Assembly (NCBI RefSeq): GCF_000173735.1
Contig: NZ_ACCB01000001.1
Span: 124,001-188,000, forward strand
Source: Yersinia aldovae ATCC 35236
GTDB lineage: Bacteria; Pseudomonadota; Gammaproteobacteria; Enterobacterales; Enterobacteriaceae
Direction of reading: 5' to 3'
Length of the DNA: 64,000 nucleotides
Positions 8,611 through 18,481 of the stretch are shown in pieces. Each line of letters starts with the position of its first letter. Position 1 is the first letter of the stretch. A model generated the notes under the pieces. The model did not search any database. It was not told the DNA's origin and saw only the letters and a program-made list of their open reading frames with translations. The position numbers and the translations under genes are program-made.

Positions 8611-10091
8611 TCAGACAGTGGCGGGTTCAGTGCCAGATGTATTAATCATTCGGTTAAGCCACGGGATAAGTAGCGCCATAACCAACGCAATCACCAGTGT
8701 GACCATGCCAATTTTGCCAAACACATCCGTATAGATAGGTAAGGTTTCAAGTGGGTCCGTCATGCCTTCAGGTGTTGCGGTAAAGGTAGCTACATAGCCA
8801 CCAATCAGGAATGAGGCCGCCTGAGTCAGGAACCACATGCCCAGAATGAACCCCATCAGATATTGTGGTACTAGTGCTGCCACCATCGCCAGACCGAGGG
8901 CACTTATCATCAATTCCCCAAGACTTTGGAATAGATAAACCAGAACAATAAACCAAGGTGATGTTAGACCTTGCGCATCCGCAAACCACATTCCCGCAGC
9001 CGCCGCGGTGAGGAAACCCAGCGAACATAAAAACATGCCTAAAGTAAATTTAGCTGGCATCGACAAGTCGCGGTTTTTACTGCCCAAACGAGTATAGATC
9101 GAGGCCAGAATTGGGCTGGCGACCACCACCCAAAACGGATTTAGCGCCTGGAAGCTGACTGGGTTGATGGTAAAACCGAGGATCTCGTGATGGACATTAT
9201 TGATAGCGAAAAAGTTGAGCGAAGTTGGCATTTGTGCATATAACACGTAAAAAACAATGGCTTCAATCATCAAAATAAAAGCGACATACATTTTATTTCG
9301 CCCAAGTTTATCCTGTTTAAACGCTTCTTTAAAAAAGATAAATACGACAATCAGTGATAAGACGATCAGCACCAGATTGGCAATAACCACATGATTCATT
9401 AGCCAGGCACAGACACATATCATGACGGCACTGCCGATAAGCACAAGTAGTAGATAGCGCCAATTCAAGGGTTTTGTATCCGGTTCGGAACCGATATGGC
9501 TTACCATATGGCGACAACAAAAATACACGAGCAGGGCAAAAATCAAACCTATACCGCAGATATAATAGGTCACGGTATAACCGAAACGCTCTGCAATAAC
9601 CGGAGCCAATGACAGGGAGATCAAAGAGCCGATATTAATCGACATATAAAACAGAGTGAATGCACCATCAAGACGCGGATCTTTCGGTGGATAACACTTA
9701 GAAAGCAAGCTGGCAGGGTTGGCTTTAAATAACCCATTACCCACAGCAATCGTCCCTAACGCGAAGAAAATCAGGTTTGGTTTGTAGAGGGATAAACCGG
9801 TAGCAAAATAGCCCAGAGCCAGAACCACAGCCCCCAAGACCATCGTGCGTTTGGTGCCTAATAAATGGTCGCCAACATAACCACCGATAGAAATCAGGCC
9901 GTAAACCAATGCAGCAAAAGCACCAAAGGTAACGAAGGCTTGCTCTTGCGAGAATCCCAACTGGTTGACGAAAAAACGGCCAAAATACCCTGAACGCCGT
10001 AATAACCAAATCTTTCCCATAGCTCAACAAAGAAGATCATGAAGAAGGGTTTGGGCTGTTGTAATAAACCCGGTGTAGTGGATCTATCCAT
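8611..10091 (-). pseudogene. dtpB: Proton-dependent di/tripeptide transporter (POT family, DtpB-like), frameshifted
   Basis: Two frames combine into a 493-residue POT-family symporter that closely follows E. coli DtpB (489 residues). The first frame, from [17 protein letters not shown], carries the ExxER motif in [14 protein letters not shown] that couples protons to transport. It then shifts, and the second frame resumes at [24 protein letters not shown] and continues through all remaining helices, including the PTR2 signature [13 protein letters not shown]. The break is a run of six A at 9971-9976; seven would restore the frame. The alternative start at 10020 in the second frame would remove the ExxER motif. 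A sequencing error is the likelier explanation. Closely related DtpA cannot be fully excluded as the name. Confidence 0.82.
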
Positions 10092-10413
10092 GAGAGGTCG
10101 CCTCTGCGGAATAATGATTCCGTGTCAATTGGGAGCATACAAGCCCATACAGAAATTCAGTGCTTTTCTGCATAACGTCATATTGCTCATTGGTTTGATT
10201 GGTTATCAGGGTATTACACTGCCGATTGGCTGTATTTGTGGTTGATCACACTAATTAAAATATAAAAATCAGAATTGATGATTAACGCTTTTTTAATAAA
10301 CAGAAGGCAATAATACAGTAGGTAATTGTTATAGCAGGCAGGGGAATCAAAGACGTGTGTAATTAAAGGCGATGAACAGGGCTTAAGACAATAAGCCCTA
10401 GTTAATAACATGA
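10092..10413. other. Intergenic region between dtpB and znuB with a 3' hairpin
   Basis: No gene is seen in these 322 bases. AGGGCTTA at 10378-10385 and TAAGCCCT at 10392-10399 form a perfect 8-bp stem with a 6-base loop just after the znuB stop on the minus strand. It lacks a T-tract, so it may be a weak terminator. The part near 10092-10200 should hold the dtpB promoter, but I cannot pick out its elements. Confidence 0.5.
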
Positions 10414-11199
10414 TTATCCGCGCGCTTTTTGCGACAAACTCAGTACAAACATGGCTGCCGCACAAAGCACCACTGAAGGCCCGGCTGGGGTGTCGTAAAA
10501 GGCTGAGAATGTTAAACCACCGGTCACAGCAACAATGCCAATACCGATGGCGATACCCGCCATTTGTTCTGGTGTGCGGGCAAATCGGCGAGCGGCAGCA
10601 GCGGGAATGATCAGCAGTGATGTGATAATTAACGCACCGACAAACTTCATCGACAACCCGATGGTCAGCGCAGTTACCAGCATCAGCAGCATCCGCACTC
10701 GCTCTAAATTCACCCCATCCACATGCGCCAGCTCAGGGCTAATGGTCATCGATAATAGTGCGCGCCATTGCCAGCACAGCACAGCTAAAACCACCACCAC
10801 GCCGCCTGCAATCAGCCAGATATCGCTTAGCGTCACCGACAGCAGATCACCAAACAGGTAGGCCATGAGATCGACACGCACGTTATGCATCAAACTGACA
10901 ACCACCAAACCGAGCGAAAGGGCGCTGTGAGCCATGATCCCCAGCAGTGTATCAACCGCCAGTTGCGGGCGGCGTTCCAGCCAAACCAGAATCAAGGCCA
11001 GCACCATTGTCATTACAATGACGGCATAAAACGGATTCACATTGAGCAGTAAGCCAAATGCCACACCCAGTAAAGAAGCGTGAGCCAGTGTGTCGCCAAA
11101 GTAGGACATCCGACGCCAAACAACAAAAGATCCCAATGGGCCAGCCGCCGTTGCCAGCAATACACCGGCTAACCAGCCGGGCAGCAATAACTCAATCAT
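10414..11199 (-). CDS. znuB: ZnuB, zinc ABC transporter permease
   Basis: A 261-residue inner-membrane permease of the zinc importer, the same length as E. coli ZnuB. It has about eight hydrophobic segments typical of the metal-chelate (ABC-3) permease family, with [26 protein letters not shown] near the N-terminus. It starts four bases inside the end of znuC (ATGA overlap), so the two are translationally coupled. It ends in a hairpin at 10378-10399. It works with ZnuC in the membrane and ZnuA in the periplasm. Confidence 0.96.
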   Translation of the reverse strand: MIELLLPGWLAGVLLATAAGPLGSFVVWRRMSYFGDTLAHASLLGVAFGLLLNVNPFYAVIVMTMVLALILVWLERRPQLAVDTLLGIMAHSALSLGLVVVSLMHNVRVDLMAYLFGDLLSVTLSDIWLIAGGVVVVLAVLCWQWRALLSMTISPELAHVDGVNLERVRMLLMLVTALTIGLSMKFVGALIITSLLIIPAAAARRFARTPEQMAGIAIGIGIVAVTGGLTFSAFYDTPAGPSVVLCAAAMFVLSLSQKARG

Positions 11200-11954
11200 G
11201 CGTCACGACTCCCGCTGTTTTTCAAAATAATCTTTCCGTGCAAATCGTGACGATGATTATGGTGATGACGATATACTGCTAACTGCTCGGCACCACGGTT
11301 ACCAAACATGGCAATAAATTCGGGGTGAGTTGAAACCACCTCCGGCGTGCCGGAGCAACAGATGTGTTGGTTGAGGCACAACACGTCATCGGTTTTAGCC
11401 ATGACCAAATGCAGGTCATGGGAAACCATCAAAACGGCACACCCTAGCTCTTTGCGTAATTGCTCAATCAGGTCATACAGTGCCAGTTGCCCATTGACAT
11501 CAACACCTTGGGTCGGCTCGTCCAGCACCAACAACTGCGGCCGATTTAATAAAGCTCTGGCCAGTAATACACGTTGATTCTCCCCGCCAGACAGCTTTTG
11601 CATCGGTTGATCCAACAGGTGTGCCGCATGTACCCGCTGTAGTGCGGGTAGAATTTCTGTTTTTTTGACGCCCGGTTTTAACCGCATGAAGCGGCTAACC
11701 GTGAGTGGCAAGGTAGCATCTAAATGGAGTTTTTGCGGAACATAACCAATGCGCAAACCCGGCTCACGAATAACCGAACCGCTGGTAGGGGCAATAAGCC
11801 CTAATACCACGCGAACCAAGGTCGATTTGCCTGCGCCATTTGGCCCAAGCAGGGTAAGGATTCTCCCTGGATGCAAAGAAAGGGAAATATCATTGAGCAC
11901 CCGCCGATTACCAAAAGTGACGGATATCTTATTAAGAGTTACCAGTGTGGACAT
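11196..11954 (-). CDS. znuC: ZnuC, zinc ABC transporter ATP-binding subunit
   Basis: A 252-residue ABC ATPase that powers zinc uptake. Walker A is [13 protein letters not shown] near residue 38, the signature is [15 protein letters not shown] near residue 120, and Walker B is [12 protein letters not shown] followed by the H-loop in MVSHDLHLV. The C-terminal HHHNHRHD stretch may bind zinc, as in other ZnuC proteins. The gene is divergent from znuA, with a Zur-type operator in the gap of 75 bases. Confidence 0.96.
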   Translation of the reverse strand: MSTLVTLNKISVTFGNRRVLNDISLSLHPGRILTLLGPNGAGKSTLVRVVLGLIAPTSGSVIREPGLRIGYVPQKLHLDATLPLTVSRFMRLKPGVKKTEILPALQRVHAAHLLDQPMQKLSGGENQRVLLARALLNRPQLLVLDEPTQGVDVNGQLALYDLIEQLRKELGCAVLMVSHDLHLVMAKTDDVLCLNQHICCSGTPEVVSTHPEFIAMFGNRGAEQLAVYRHHHNHRHDLHGKIILKNSGSRDA

Positions 11955-11978
11955 TATGATTACGTTTGCAGAACCGAG

Positions 11979-12001
11979 TGAATGTTATAATATTACGCTT
12001 T
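11979..12001. promoter_or_regulatory. Zur-type operator in the znuCB-znuA divergent promoter
   Basis: GAATGTTATAATATTACG at 11980-11997 lies at the centre of the divergent promoter and matches the Zur consensus core ATGTTATAATATAACAT in most positions. The TATAAT at 11986-11991 within it can serve as the znuA -10 element, so bound Zur-zinc would block both directions. Confidence 0.82.
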
Positions 12002-12029
12002 CCCTATTGAAACGTCGAGAATTCGTATT

Positions 12030-12986
12030 ATGTTACATAAAAATAAGTGGCTGGCACGGGCAATGTGGGCCAGTGCAATGTTAATCGCTAACCCATTAAG
12101 TGTTGCTTCTGCTGCGGTCGTTACATCAGTGCGTCCGTTGGGTTTTATTGCCTCCGCTATTACTGATGGCATCTTGCCAACAGAAGTATTACTGCCCGAT
12201 GGCGCATCGCCACACGATTATGCCTTGCGCCCATCAGATGTCCAGCGGTTACGTAGCGCTGACCTGGTTATCTGGGTTGGGCCGGAAATGGAAGCATTTT
12301 TGTCAAAGCCGCTAACGCAACTTGCTGATAATAAAAAACTAGCCCTTGCGCAATTGCCGTCGGTCACGCCGTTGTTGATGAAGGGTGATGAACATGATGA
12401 AGCTGAAGGGGAAGGTGAGGGGCATGACCATGATCATGCTAAAGATAATCACAGTGACGAGCATCATCACGGCGAACTAAATATGCATATTTGGTTGTCC
12501 CCAACCATTGCTAAACAATCCGCAATTGCTATTCACGACAGATTATTGGAACTTATGCCACAAAATAAGGACAAATTAGATGCAAACCTGCGCCGATTCG
12601 AGGATCAACTAGCGCAAAATGAAAAAAATATTGCTACTATGCTAAAGCCTGCCCAAGGTAAGGGATACTTCGTTTTTCATGATGCCTATGGCTACTTTGA
12701 AAAACACTTTGGCTTAACCCCGTTGGGGCATTTTACAGTCAATCCCGAAATACAGCCTGGTGCGCAGCGTTTACATCAAATTCGAACACAGTTGGTTGAG
12801 CATAAAGCGGTATGCGTTTTTGCTGAGCCACAATTCAGGCCAGCCGTCATTAATGCTGTCGCCAAAGGAACTAATGTGCGTTCAGGCACCTTGGATCCAT
12901 TGGGGAGTGGCATAGTATTAGGCAAGGACAGCTATGTGAACTTTATGTCTCAGTTGTCTAACCAATACGTGAGCTGCCTGAAGTAA
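12030..12986 (+). CDS. znuA: ZnuA, periplasmic zinc-binding protein
   Basis: The 318-residue zinc receptor of the ZnuABC importer. Residues 1-28 form a signal peptide (hydrophobic core then SVASAA). His62 in [13 protein letters not shown] and His153 in NMHIWLSP match conserved metal ligands of the cluster A-I family. A histidine- and acid-rich loop (residues 121-148) with HDHDH and HHH, typical of ZnuA, probably collects zinc. [13 protein letters not shown] near residue 215 is a further family motif. It is transcribed from the Zur-controlled divergent promoter, and mepM follows after 20 bases, as in E. coli. Confidence 0.97.
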   Translation: MLHKNKWLARAMWASAMLIANPLSVASAAVVTSVRPLGFIASAITDGILPTEVLLPDGASPHDYALRPSDVQRLRSADLVIWVGPEMEAFLSKPLTQLADNKKLALAQLPSVTPLLMKGDEHDEAEGEGEGHDHDHAKDNHSDEHHHGELNMHIWLSPTIAKQSAIAIHDRLLELMPQNKDKLDANLRRFEDQLAQNEKNIATMLKPAQGKGYFVFHDAYGYFEKHFGLTPLGHFTVNPEIQPGAQRLHQIRTQLVEHKAVCVFAEPQFRPAVINAVAKGTNVRSGTLDPLGSGIVLGKDSYVNFMSQLSNQYVSCLK

Positions 12987-13006
12987 GATTAAAAGGATAC
13001 TCATAA

Positions 13007-14323
13007 GTGCAGCAGATAGTCAGAACTATCACCTTGGCGTATAACAATCTCCCACGCCCCCATCGTATCATGTTGGGGTCGCTGACCGTAATGACACTGG
13101 CCGCCGTTGTTTGGCGGCCATTTGTCTATCATTCGGATCATGAGCCTATCGCTAAAAGTGTGGTATTAGATACCACTCAAACCCGCATTTTGTTGCCTGA
13201 AGCCAGTGAGCCTATCGATCAACCCTCGCCGGATGATGAGATTCCGCAAGATGAGTTAGATGCCAAAGATGTCAGCGAAACTGGCGTCCATGAGTATGTT
13301 GTCTCCACTGGGGATACCCTGAGCAGCATTCTTACCCAGTATGGTATTGATATTTCTGATGTTTCTCTGTTAGCAACGCAAAACCGTGATCTGAGAAATT
13401 TAAAGATAGGGCAGCAAATCTCCTGGACCGTCAATGACACCGGTGATTTGCAGCGTTTGACGTGGGAGGTTTCTCGCCGTGAAACCCGTACTTATGATCG
13501 TGTCGGAAATAACTTCAAAGAAACCAAAGAATTGCAGAAAGGTGAGTGGAGTAACAGCGTTCTTACCGGGCGTCTTGACGGTAGTTTTGTTACCAGCGCC
13601 AAAAAAGCGGGGCTAACTGGCGCGGAAATTCGTGCTGTAACCAAAGCATTGCAATGGCAATTGGACTTCGCCAAACTGCGCAAAGGTGACCAGTTTTCGG
13701 TATTAATGTCACGAGAAATGCTGGATGGGCGCAGTGAACAAAGCCAATTAATCGGGGTGCGTATGCGCACTGGTGGTAAAGATTATTATGCTATCCGCGC
13801 CGAGGACGGTAAATTCTATGACCGTCAGGGTTCTGGTCTGGCGCGTGGTTTTATGCGTTTTCCTACCATCAAACAATTCCGCGTTTCGTCTAACTTCAAT
13901 CCGCGCCGAATTAACCCAGTGACCGGGCGTATTGCACCGCACAAAGGGGTGGATTTTGCGATGCCTGTTGGCACACCTGTATTGGCTGTTGGTGATGGTG
14001 AAGTTGTCATTGCTAAACGCAGTGGGGCGGCGGGAAACTACGTCGCTATCCGTCATGGTCGCCAATACACCACACGTTATATGCATTTGAAAAAGTTATT
14101 GGTTAAGCCTGGCCAAAAAGTAAAACGTGGTGATCGTATCGCATTATCAGGTAACACCGGCCGTTCAACAGGCCCGCATCTGCATTATGAATTTTGGATG
14201 AATCAGCAAGCAGTTAACCCATTGACCGCCAAGTTACCGCGTTCAGAAGGGTTAAGCGGTAAAGACCGCAGCGAATATCTGGCGCTTGCCAAACAGGTCA
14301 TTCCGCAGTTGCAACTGGATTAA
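13007..14323 (+). CDS. mepM: MepM, murein DD-endopeptidase with LysM domain
   Basis: A 438-residue M23-family peptidase that cuts cross-links in peptidoglycan during growth (E. coli MepM, formerly YebA, 440 residues). The start is GTG with AAAAGGA ten bases upstream. A membrane anchor or uncleaved signal lies at about residues 20-40 (IMLGSLTVMTLAAVVW). A LysM domain is at 95-145 (HEYVVSTGDTLSSILTQYGI). The catalytic M23 domain near 300-410 shows the zinc motifs HKGVDFAMPVGTPV and HLHYEFW. The position after znuA and before lpxM is conserved. Confidence 0.96.
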   Translation: MQQIVRTITLAYNNLPRPHRIMLGSLTVMTLAAVVWRPFVYHSDHEPIAKSVVLDTTQTRILLPEASEPIDQPSPDDEIPQDELDAKDVSETGVHEYVVSTGDTLSSILTQYGIDISDVSLLATQNRDLRNLKIGQQISWTVNDTGDLQRLTWEVSRRETRTYDRVGNNFKETKELQKGEWSNSVLTGRLDGSFVTSAKKAGLTGAEIRAVTKALQWQLDFAKLRKGDQFSVLMSREMLDGRSEQSQLIGVRMRTGGKDYYAIRAEDGKFYDRQGSGLARGFMRFPTIKQFRVSSNFNPRRINPVTGRIAPHKGVDFAMPVGTPVLAVGDGEVVIAKRSGAAGNYVAIRHGRQYTTRYMHLKKLLVKPGQKVKRGDRIALSGNTGRSTGPHLHYEFWMNQQAVNPLTAKLPRSEGLSGKDRSEYLALAKQVIPQLQLD

Positions 14324-14360
14324 CAACACGCCGGTAGCCCTGTGCTACCGGCGTGTTGTT
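14322..14360 (+). terminator. 17-bp perfect inverted repeat overlapping the mepM stop codon
   Basis: The arms at 14322-14338 and 14344-14360 are perfectly complementary (17 bp, containing CACGCCGGTAGC and GCTACCGGCGTG) around a CCTGT loop. The left arm begins within the TAA of mepM. There is only GTTGTT after the stem, so it is a terminator with a poor U-tract or a 3'-end stabiliser. Confidence 0.6.
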
Positions 14361-14407
14361 AATCCAGCGGTATATAATTAGCCCATCGCCAATTCCAAGA
14401 GTTTCCC

Positions 14408-15369
14408 ATGCATAAAGAAAAAAACGACGCAGCTGGTTTTATTCCGGTATTTCAAAAATCGTTCCTGCACCCACGTTTTTGGGGGTGTGGTTAGGTGCTG
14501 GTGCAATGGCGGTGATGGCGTATGTGCCGCCGAAATTCCGTGATCCTCTGTTAGCCGGCATTGGTCGCCTTGCCGGAAAGTTTGCCAAAAGCGCCCGTCG
14601 TCGCGCCCGAATTAACCTGCTTTATTGTATGCCAGAACTGCCGGAAGCCGAACGCGAACATATTATCGATCAGATGTTTGCCACTGCCGCACAACCATTA
14701 ATGATGATGGCAGAACTTTGTTTTCGTGATCCCAAAAAAGTGTTGTCTCGTGTTCATTGGCATGGACTGGAGATATTGGACGGACTGCAACAACAGGAGC
14801 GTAATGTTATTCTGTTGGTGCCCCATGCGTGGTCTATCGATATTCCAGCGATGCTCTTGGCCGAGCAGGGCAAACCTGTGGCCGGTATGTTCCACCATCA
14901 GCGCAATCCGTTGGTGGATTATTTATGGAATAGTGCGCGTTTGCGCTTTGGCGGTCGTATCCATGCGCGTGAAAGTGGTATTAAGCCTTTTATTAGCTCA
15001 GTGCGCCAAGGCTTCTGGGGTTACTATTTACCTGATGAAGATTACGGCCCTGAGCAAAGTGAGTTTGTTGATTTCTTTGCGACTTATAAAGCGACATTGC
15101 CAGCGGTTGGCCGCTTGATGAAAGTCTGCCGTGCTGCAATCGTGCCGATGTTCCCGGTATATAGCTATCGTGAGCACCGCCTTGATATCTACATTCGTCC
15201 ACCGATGGATGATTTGGCCGATGCAGACGATGCCTATATTGCGCGCCGGATGAATGAAGAGGTTGAATTGTTGGTTAAGCCGAATCCAGAACAATACACC
15301 TGGATTCTTAAGCTGCTGAAAACCCGCAAACAGGGTGAGATAGAGCCTTATGTTCGTAGGGATATCTAA
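14408..15369 (+). pseudogene. lpxM: LpxM, lipid A myristoyl-acyltransferase, frameshifted
   Basis: LpxM (MsbB) adds the last secondary acyl chain to Kdo2-lipid A at the inner membrane. The joined frames give 320 residues (E. coli 323). The first frame, from MHKEKNDAAGFIPVFQKSFLHPRFWG, ends after 29 codons; the second continues VWLGAGAMAVMAYVPPKFRDP. The acyltransferase motif HAWSIDIPA (HX4D-type) is near residue 138, and EFVDFFATYKATLPAVGRL and RRMNEEVELLV follow. The break is a run of five G at 14481-14485; six restore the frame. With the frame broken, no start is likely to give a functional N-terminus. I suspect sequencing error, though a G-tract in a lipid A gene could also vary in nature. 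Confidence 0.87.
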
Positions 15370-15398
15370 CCGTAGTAACCCTTACCCGGTTTGAATTT

Positions 15399-15429
15399 AA
15401 AAGGCCCGCTACCAGTAAGCGGGCCTTTT
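15399..15429. terminator. Bidirectional terminator between lpxM and pykA
   Basis: AAAAGGCCCGCT at 15399-15410 and AGCGGGCCTTTT at 15418-15429 form a 12-bp stem with a 7-base loop. The A and T flanks make it work in both directions for the convergent genes. Confidence 0.9.
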
Positions 15430-15451
15430 GCTTTTAGTCGCTTAAAATAAA

Positions 15452-16894
15452 TTATTCAACACGCAGGATGCGGCTGGTGTTGGTGGTGCCAATCGTCCCC
15501 ATTACATCGCCCTGAGTGACAATAATCAGATCGCCAGACACCAGGAAGCCTTTATCTCTCAAACAGTTAACCGCTTCAGTCGCGGCGAGAACACCATCGG
15601 TATGAGTATCACAGAATACCGGTGTCACACCACGGTAGATGGCGGTCAGATTTAAGGTGTGTACATGGCGTGACATGGCGAATATCGGTAAGCCGGAGCT
15701 GATGCGCGACATCATCAGTGCGGTGCGGCCTGACTCGGTCATGGCAATAATCGCAGTGATACCTTTTAGGTGGTTTGCCGCATACATGGTCGACATCGCG
15801 ATAGCTTCTTCGACATTATCAAATTGCATATCCAGGCGATGTTTTGACACATTGATGCTTGGGATTTTTTCAGCGCCCAGGCAAACTTTTGCCATCGCCG
15901 CAACGGTTTCCGCTGGGTACTGACCTGCGGCGGTTTCGGCAGACAACATTACCGCATCGGTGCCATCCAGCACCGCGTTGGCCACGTCCATGACTTCAGC
16001 ACGGGTTGGCATCGGGTTGGTTATCATTGACTCCATCATCTGAGTTGCGGTGATAACCGCACGATTGAGTTGACGAGCGCGGCGAATCAGTTTTTTCTGA
16101 ATACCAACCAGCTCAGGGTCACCAATTTCAACGCCTAAATCACCACGCGCCACCATAACAACATCGGAGGCCAGAATGATGTCATCCATCGCTTCATCGC
16201 TGGCAACGGCTTCTGCCCGCTCCACTTTGGCGACGATTTTTGCATTACAGCCTGCATCACGGGCCAAACGACGGGCGTAGTTTAAATCTTCACCGGTACG
16301 AGGGAAAGAGACTGCCAGGAAATCCACACCAATCTTGGCTGCGGTAATAATATCGGCTTTATCTTTTTCGGTCAGTGCCTCAGCGGAAAGACCTCCTCCT
16401 AACTTGTTGATACCTTTGTTGTTAGAGAGTGGGCCGCCAACGGTGACTTCAGTAAAGACTTTCATGCCCTGAACTTCGATAACCTTCAACTGCACGCGGC
16501 CATCGTCTAGTAACAAGATATCGCCGGGAACCACATCAGCAGGTAATCCTTTATAGTCGATACCGACTTTTTCTCTGTCGCCTTCGCCTTTCGCCATATT
16601 GGCGTCTAACAGGAATTTATCACCGATGTTAAGGAAAACTTTGCCTTCCTTAAAGGTAGAAACACGGATTTTAGGACCTTGCAAATCACCCAGAATCGCT
16701 ACATGACGCCCTAATCTGGCGGCGATTTCACGGACATTTTTGGCCCGCAATTCATGATCTTCAGCGCTACCGTGGGAAAAGTTCAGGCGGACTACGTTCG
16801 CACCTGCAGCAATAACCTTTTCCAGATTATTGTCGCGGTCAGTAGCTGGCCCCAGTGTAGTAACAATTTTAGTCCTTCTAAGCCGTCTGGACAT
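15452..16894 (-). CDS. pykA: Pyruvate kinase II
   Basis: Pyruvate kinase converts phosphoenolpyruvate and ADP to pyruvate and ATP in glycolysis. The 480-residue length and N-terminus [19 protein letters not shown] match PykA (type II, AMP-activated) rather than the 470-residue PykF. The signature around the active-site lysine ([12 protein letters not shown]) and the metal-site block [14 protein letters not shown] are intact, as is [10 protein letters not shown] near residue 40. The C-terminal effector domain ends in [21 protein letters not shown]. It lies convergent to lpxM and upstream of hexR as in E. coli. Confidence 0.97.
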   Translation of the reverse strand: MSRRLRRTKIVTTLGPATDRDNNLEKVIAAGANVVRLNFSHGSAEDHELRAKNVREIAARLGRHVAILGDLQGPKIRVSTFKEGKVFLNIGDKFLLDANMAKGEGDREKVGIDYKGLPADVVPGDILLLDDGRVQLKVIEVQGMKVFTEVTVGGPLSNNKGINKLGGGLSAEALTEKDKADIITAAKIGVDFLAVSFPRTGEDLNYARRLARDAGCNAKIVAKVERAEAVASDEAMDDIILASDVVMVARGDLGVEIGDPELVGIQKKLIRRARQLNRAVITATQMMESMITNPMPTRAEVMDVANAVLDGTDAVMLSAETAAGQYPAETVAAMAKVCLGAEKIPSINVSKHRLDMQFDNVEEAIAMSTMYAANHLKGITAIIAMTESGRTALMMSRISSGLPIFAMSRHVHTLNLTAIYRGVTPVFCDTHTDGVLAATEAVNCLRDKGFLVSGDLIIVTQGDVMGTIGTTNTSRILRVE

Positions 16895-17259
16895 CTCTTA
16901 CTCCGTTGACTGGTGAAGCATGGTGTTGTTAAAACAGCGGATAATAAACCTGAGTGTAAAATGGGCTTATTTTACGATGACATGCTTTATGACTACATGT
17001 TTACCGCCACATGACCTCATACATGTTATCCGCTTGCGGATGTAAAACGATTGATGTGTTCTATGGCCCAATTTGCCGGCTCATAGAGCATCAATGACAA
17101 CATTACAAAAGCGAGCTATTTATCCCTATCTGCTCAGATAATATTTACCTGAGTTATGACAATGATCATTTTCAGATAATACGTCAAATTATTCGGGCAG
17201 AAGATGCGCTAACACAAAACAATGCCATTTCTGCCGCCGTCACCATTTTAGTGCTACCA
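16895..17259. other. pykA upstream region with an inverted repeat
   Basis: No gene is seen. GTAAAAT at 16956-16962 and ATTTTAC at 16969-16975 form a perfect 7-bp inverted repeat with a 6-base spacer, about 65 bases upstream of the pykA start, where an operator could lie. A palindrome AATGATCATT occupies 17161-17170. I cannot assign a regulator to either. Confidence 0.4.
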
Positions 17260-18129
17260 CTATTCGCTACTATTGACTGATGATGAACTTTTATCAAAGC
17301 GCGACTCTTTCAATGCATCTTTAACCCGCTTCAGGTTATCTCTGAATTTCGCTCCCCGACGTAGAGTGAACCCGGTTGCCAGCACATCAATTAAGGTCAA
17401 TTGGGCGATACGGGATACCATCGGCATATAAACATCGGTATCTTCCGGCACATCTAATAGCAGAGATAGCGTAGCCTCATTAGCGAGTGGGGTATCACGC
17501 GAGGTAATGGCAATCACGGTGGCATCGTTTTCACGCGCCAAATGTGCCAGTTCTACCAGGCTTTTTGTCCGGCCAGTGTGTGATATCAACACTACCACAT
17601 CCCCTTCACTGGAGTTCATGCAACTCATACGTTGCATCACGATGTCATCGAAATATATAACTGGGATATTGAAACGGAAGAATTTATTCATTGCATCATG
17701 GGCTACAGCGGCGGATGCCCCTAAGCCAAAGAACGAAATTTTCTTCGCTTGTGTCAATAGATCCACCGCCCGGTTAATGGCCGCGATGTCTAAATTGGTT
17801 TTCACCATATCGAGGCTGGCCATCGTCGATTCGAAAATTTTCCCCGTGTAAGCGGCTACACTATCATCTTCTTCGACATTGCGGTTTACATAAGGTGTGC
17901 CATTCGCCAGACTTTGTGCCAAATGCAGTTTAAAATCAGGGAAGCCTTTGGTATCCAGACGGCGGCAAAAACGGTTAACCGTCGGTTCGCTGACATTGGC
18001 CATTTTGGCGAGTGTGGCAATGCTTGAATGGATGGCAGTTTGTGGGGAGGCGAGGATCACCTCAGCGACTTTCCTTTCCGATTTGCTCAGGAGGTCCAGA
18101 TTATTTTGGATATTTTCCAGCGTATTCAT
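17260..18129 (-). CDS. hexR: HexR, RpiR-family regulator of central carbon metabolism
   Basis: A 289-residue RpiR-family transcription factor, the E. coli HexR length once the start is set at MNTLENIQNNLDLLSKSERK (12 codons inside the longest frame). The N-terminal helix-turn-helix (VSEPTVNRFCRRL near residue 47) binds DNA. The SIS sugar-phosphate domain (FFGLGASAAVAHDAMNKFFRF near 137 and VLISHTGRTKSLVELA near 182) senses 2-keto-3-deoxy-6-phosphogluconate in the family. That ligand is the product of Edd and substrate of Eda, whose gene is nearby. It is transcribed away from zwf, where a HexR-type operator is found. Confidence 0.95.
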   Translation of the reverse strand: MNTLENIQNNLDLLSKSERKVAEVILASPQTAIHSSIATLAKMANVSEPTVNRFCRRLDTKGFPDFKLHLAQSLANGTPYVNRNVEEDDSVAAYTGKIFESTMASLDMVKTNLDIAAINRAVDLLTQAKKISFFGLGASAAVAHDAMNKFFRFNIPVIYFDDIVMQRMSCMNSSEGDVVVLISHTGRTKSLVELAHLARENDATVIAITSRDTPLANEATLSLLLDVPEDTDVYMPMVSRIAQLTLIDVLATGFTLRRGAKFRDNLKRVKDALKESRFDKSSSSVNSSE

Positions 18130-18441
18130 ATTGCGAGAGCCACCCATGGGTTTTGCCGATTGCATTTAAAGGAGAAATCTATGTCGGTTTAATGAAAATA
18201 TACTACGAGCTGGTACCCGTTGGCAGTGGCATCTGATGGTAAGTAAGGCTTTTTCATCAGAATATGACCTGTGTCTAATTTTCATAATGGTAAATAGTTG
18301 TCAAAAACGTCATAAAATTACATTTCTAGCAAGCGCCGCCTGATTTGACGCGGCCTGGCGCTTAGGAGGGTGTTTTTTGAGCTTTTTTGAACCGATTTTA
18401 TCTGGGTTTACTGGCTATGGTCAAAGAGAGTACATTAGTAA
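18130..18441. other. Divergent hexR-zwf regulatory region
   Basis: These bases hold no gene I can support. A long in-frame extension upstream of zwf from 18377 exists, but its residues are not conserved in the family. The region must contain the promoters of hexR and zwf; the only site I recognise is the HexR-type operator at its zwf-proximal end. Confidence 0.5.
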
Positions 18442-18456
18442 TGTAAGAAAATTACA
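18442..18456. promoter_or_regulatory. HexR-type operator upstream of zwf
   Basis: TGTAAGAAAATTACA is an inverted repeat TGTAA-N5-TTACA that agrees with the HexR consensus TGTARTWWWATYACA, with one central position off. It lies 25 bases before the zwf start, and hexR is the adjacent divergent gene. Confidence 0.7.
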
Positions 18457-18481
18457 AATATCCTGCAACGAGGAGAATAAC

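Noticed and set aside
10231-10246. CRP-like site GTGGTTGATCACAC upstream of znuB/dtpB
   Set aside because: The spacing between half-sites is two bases too short and one half-site is imperfect.
18377-18481. N-terminal extension of Zwf by 35 codons
   Set aside because: Not conserved in the family and overlaps the HexR-type operator; the start at 18482 has a strong ribosome binding site.
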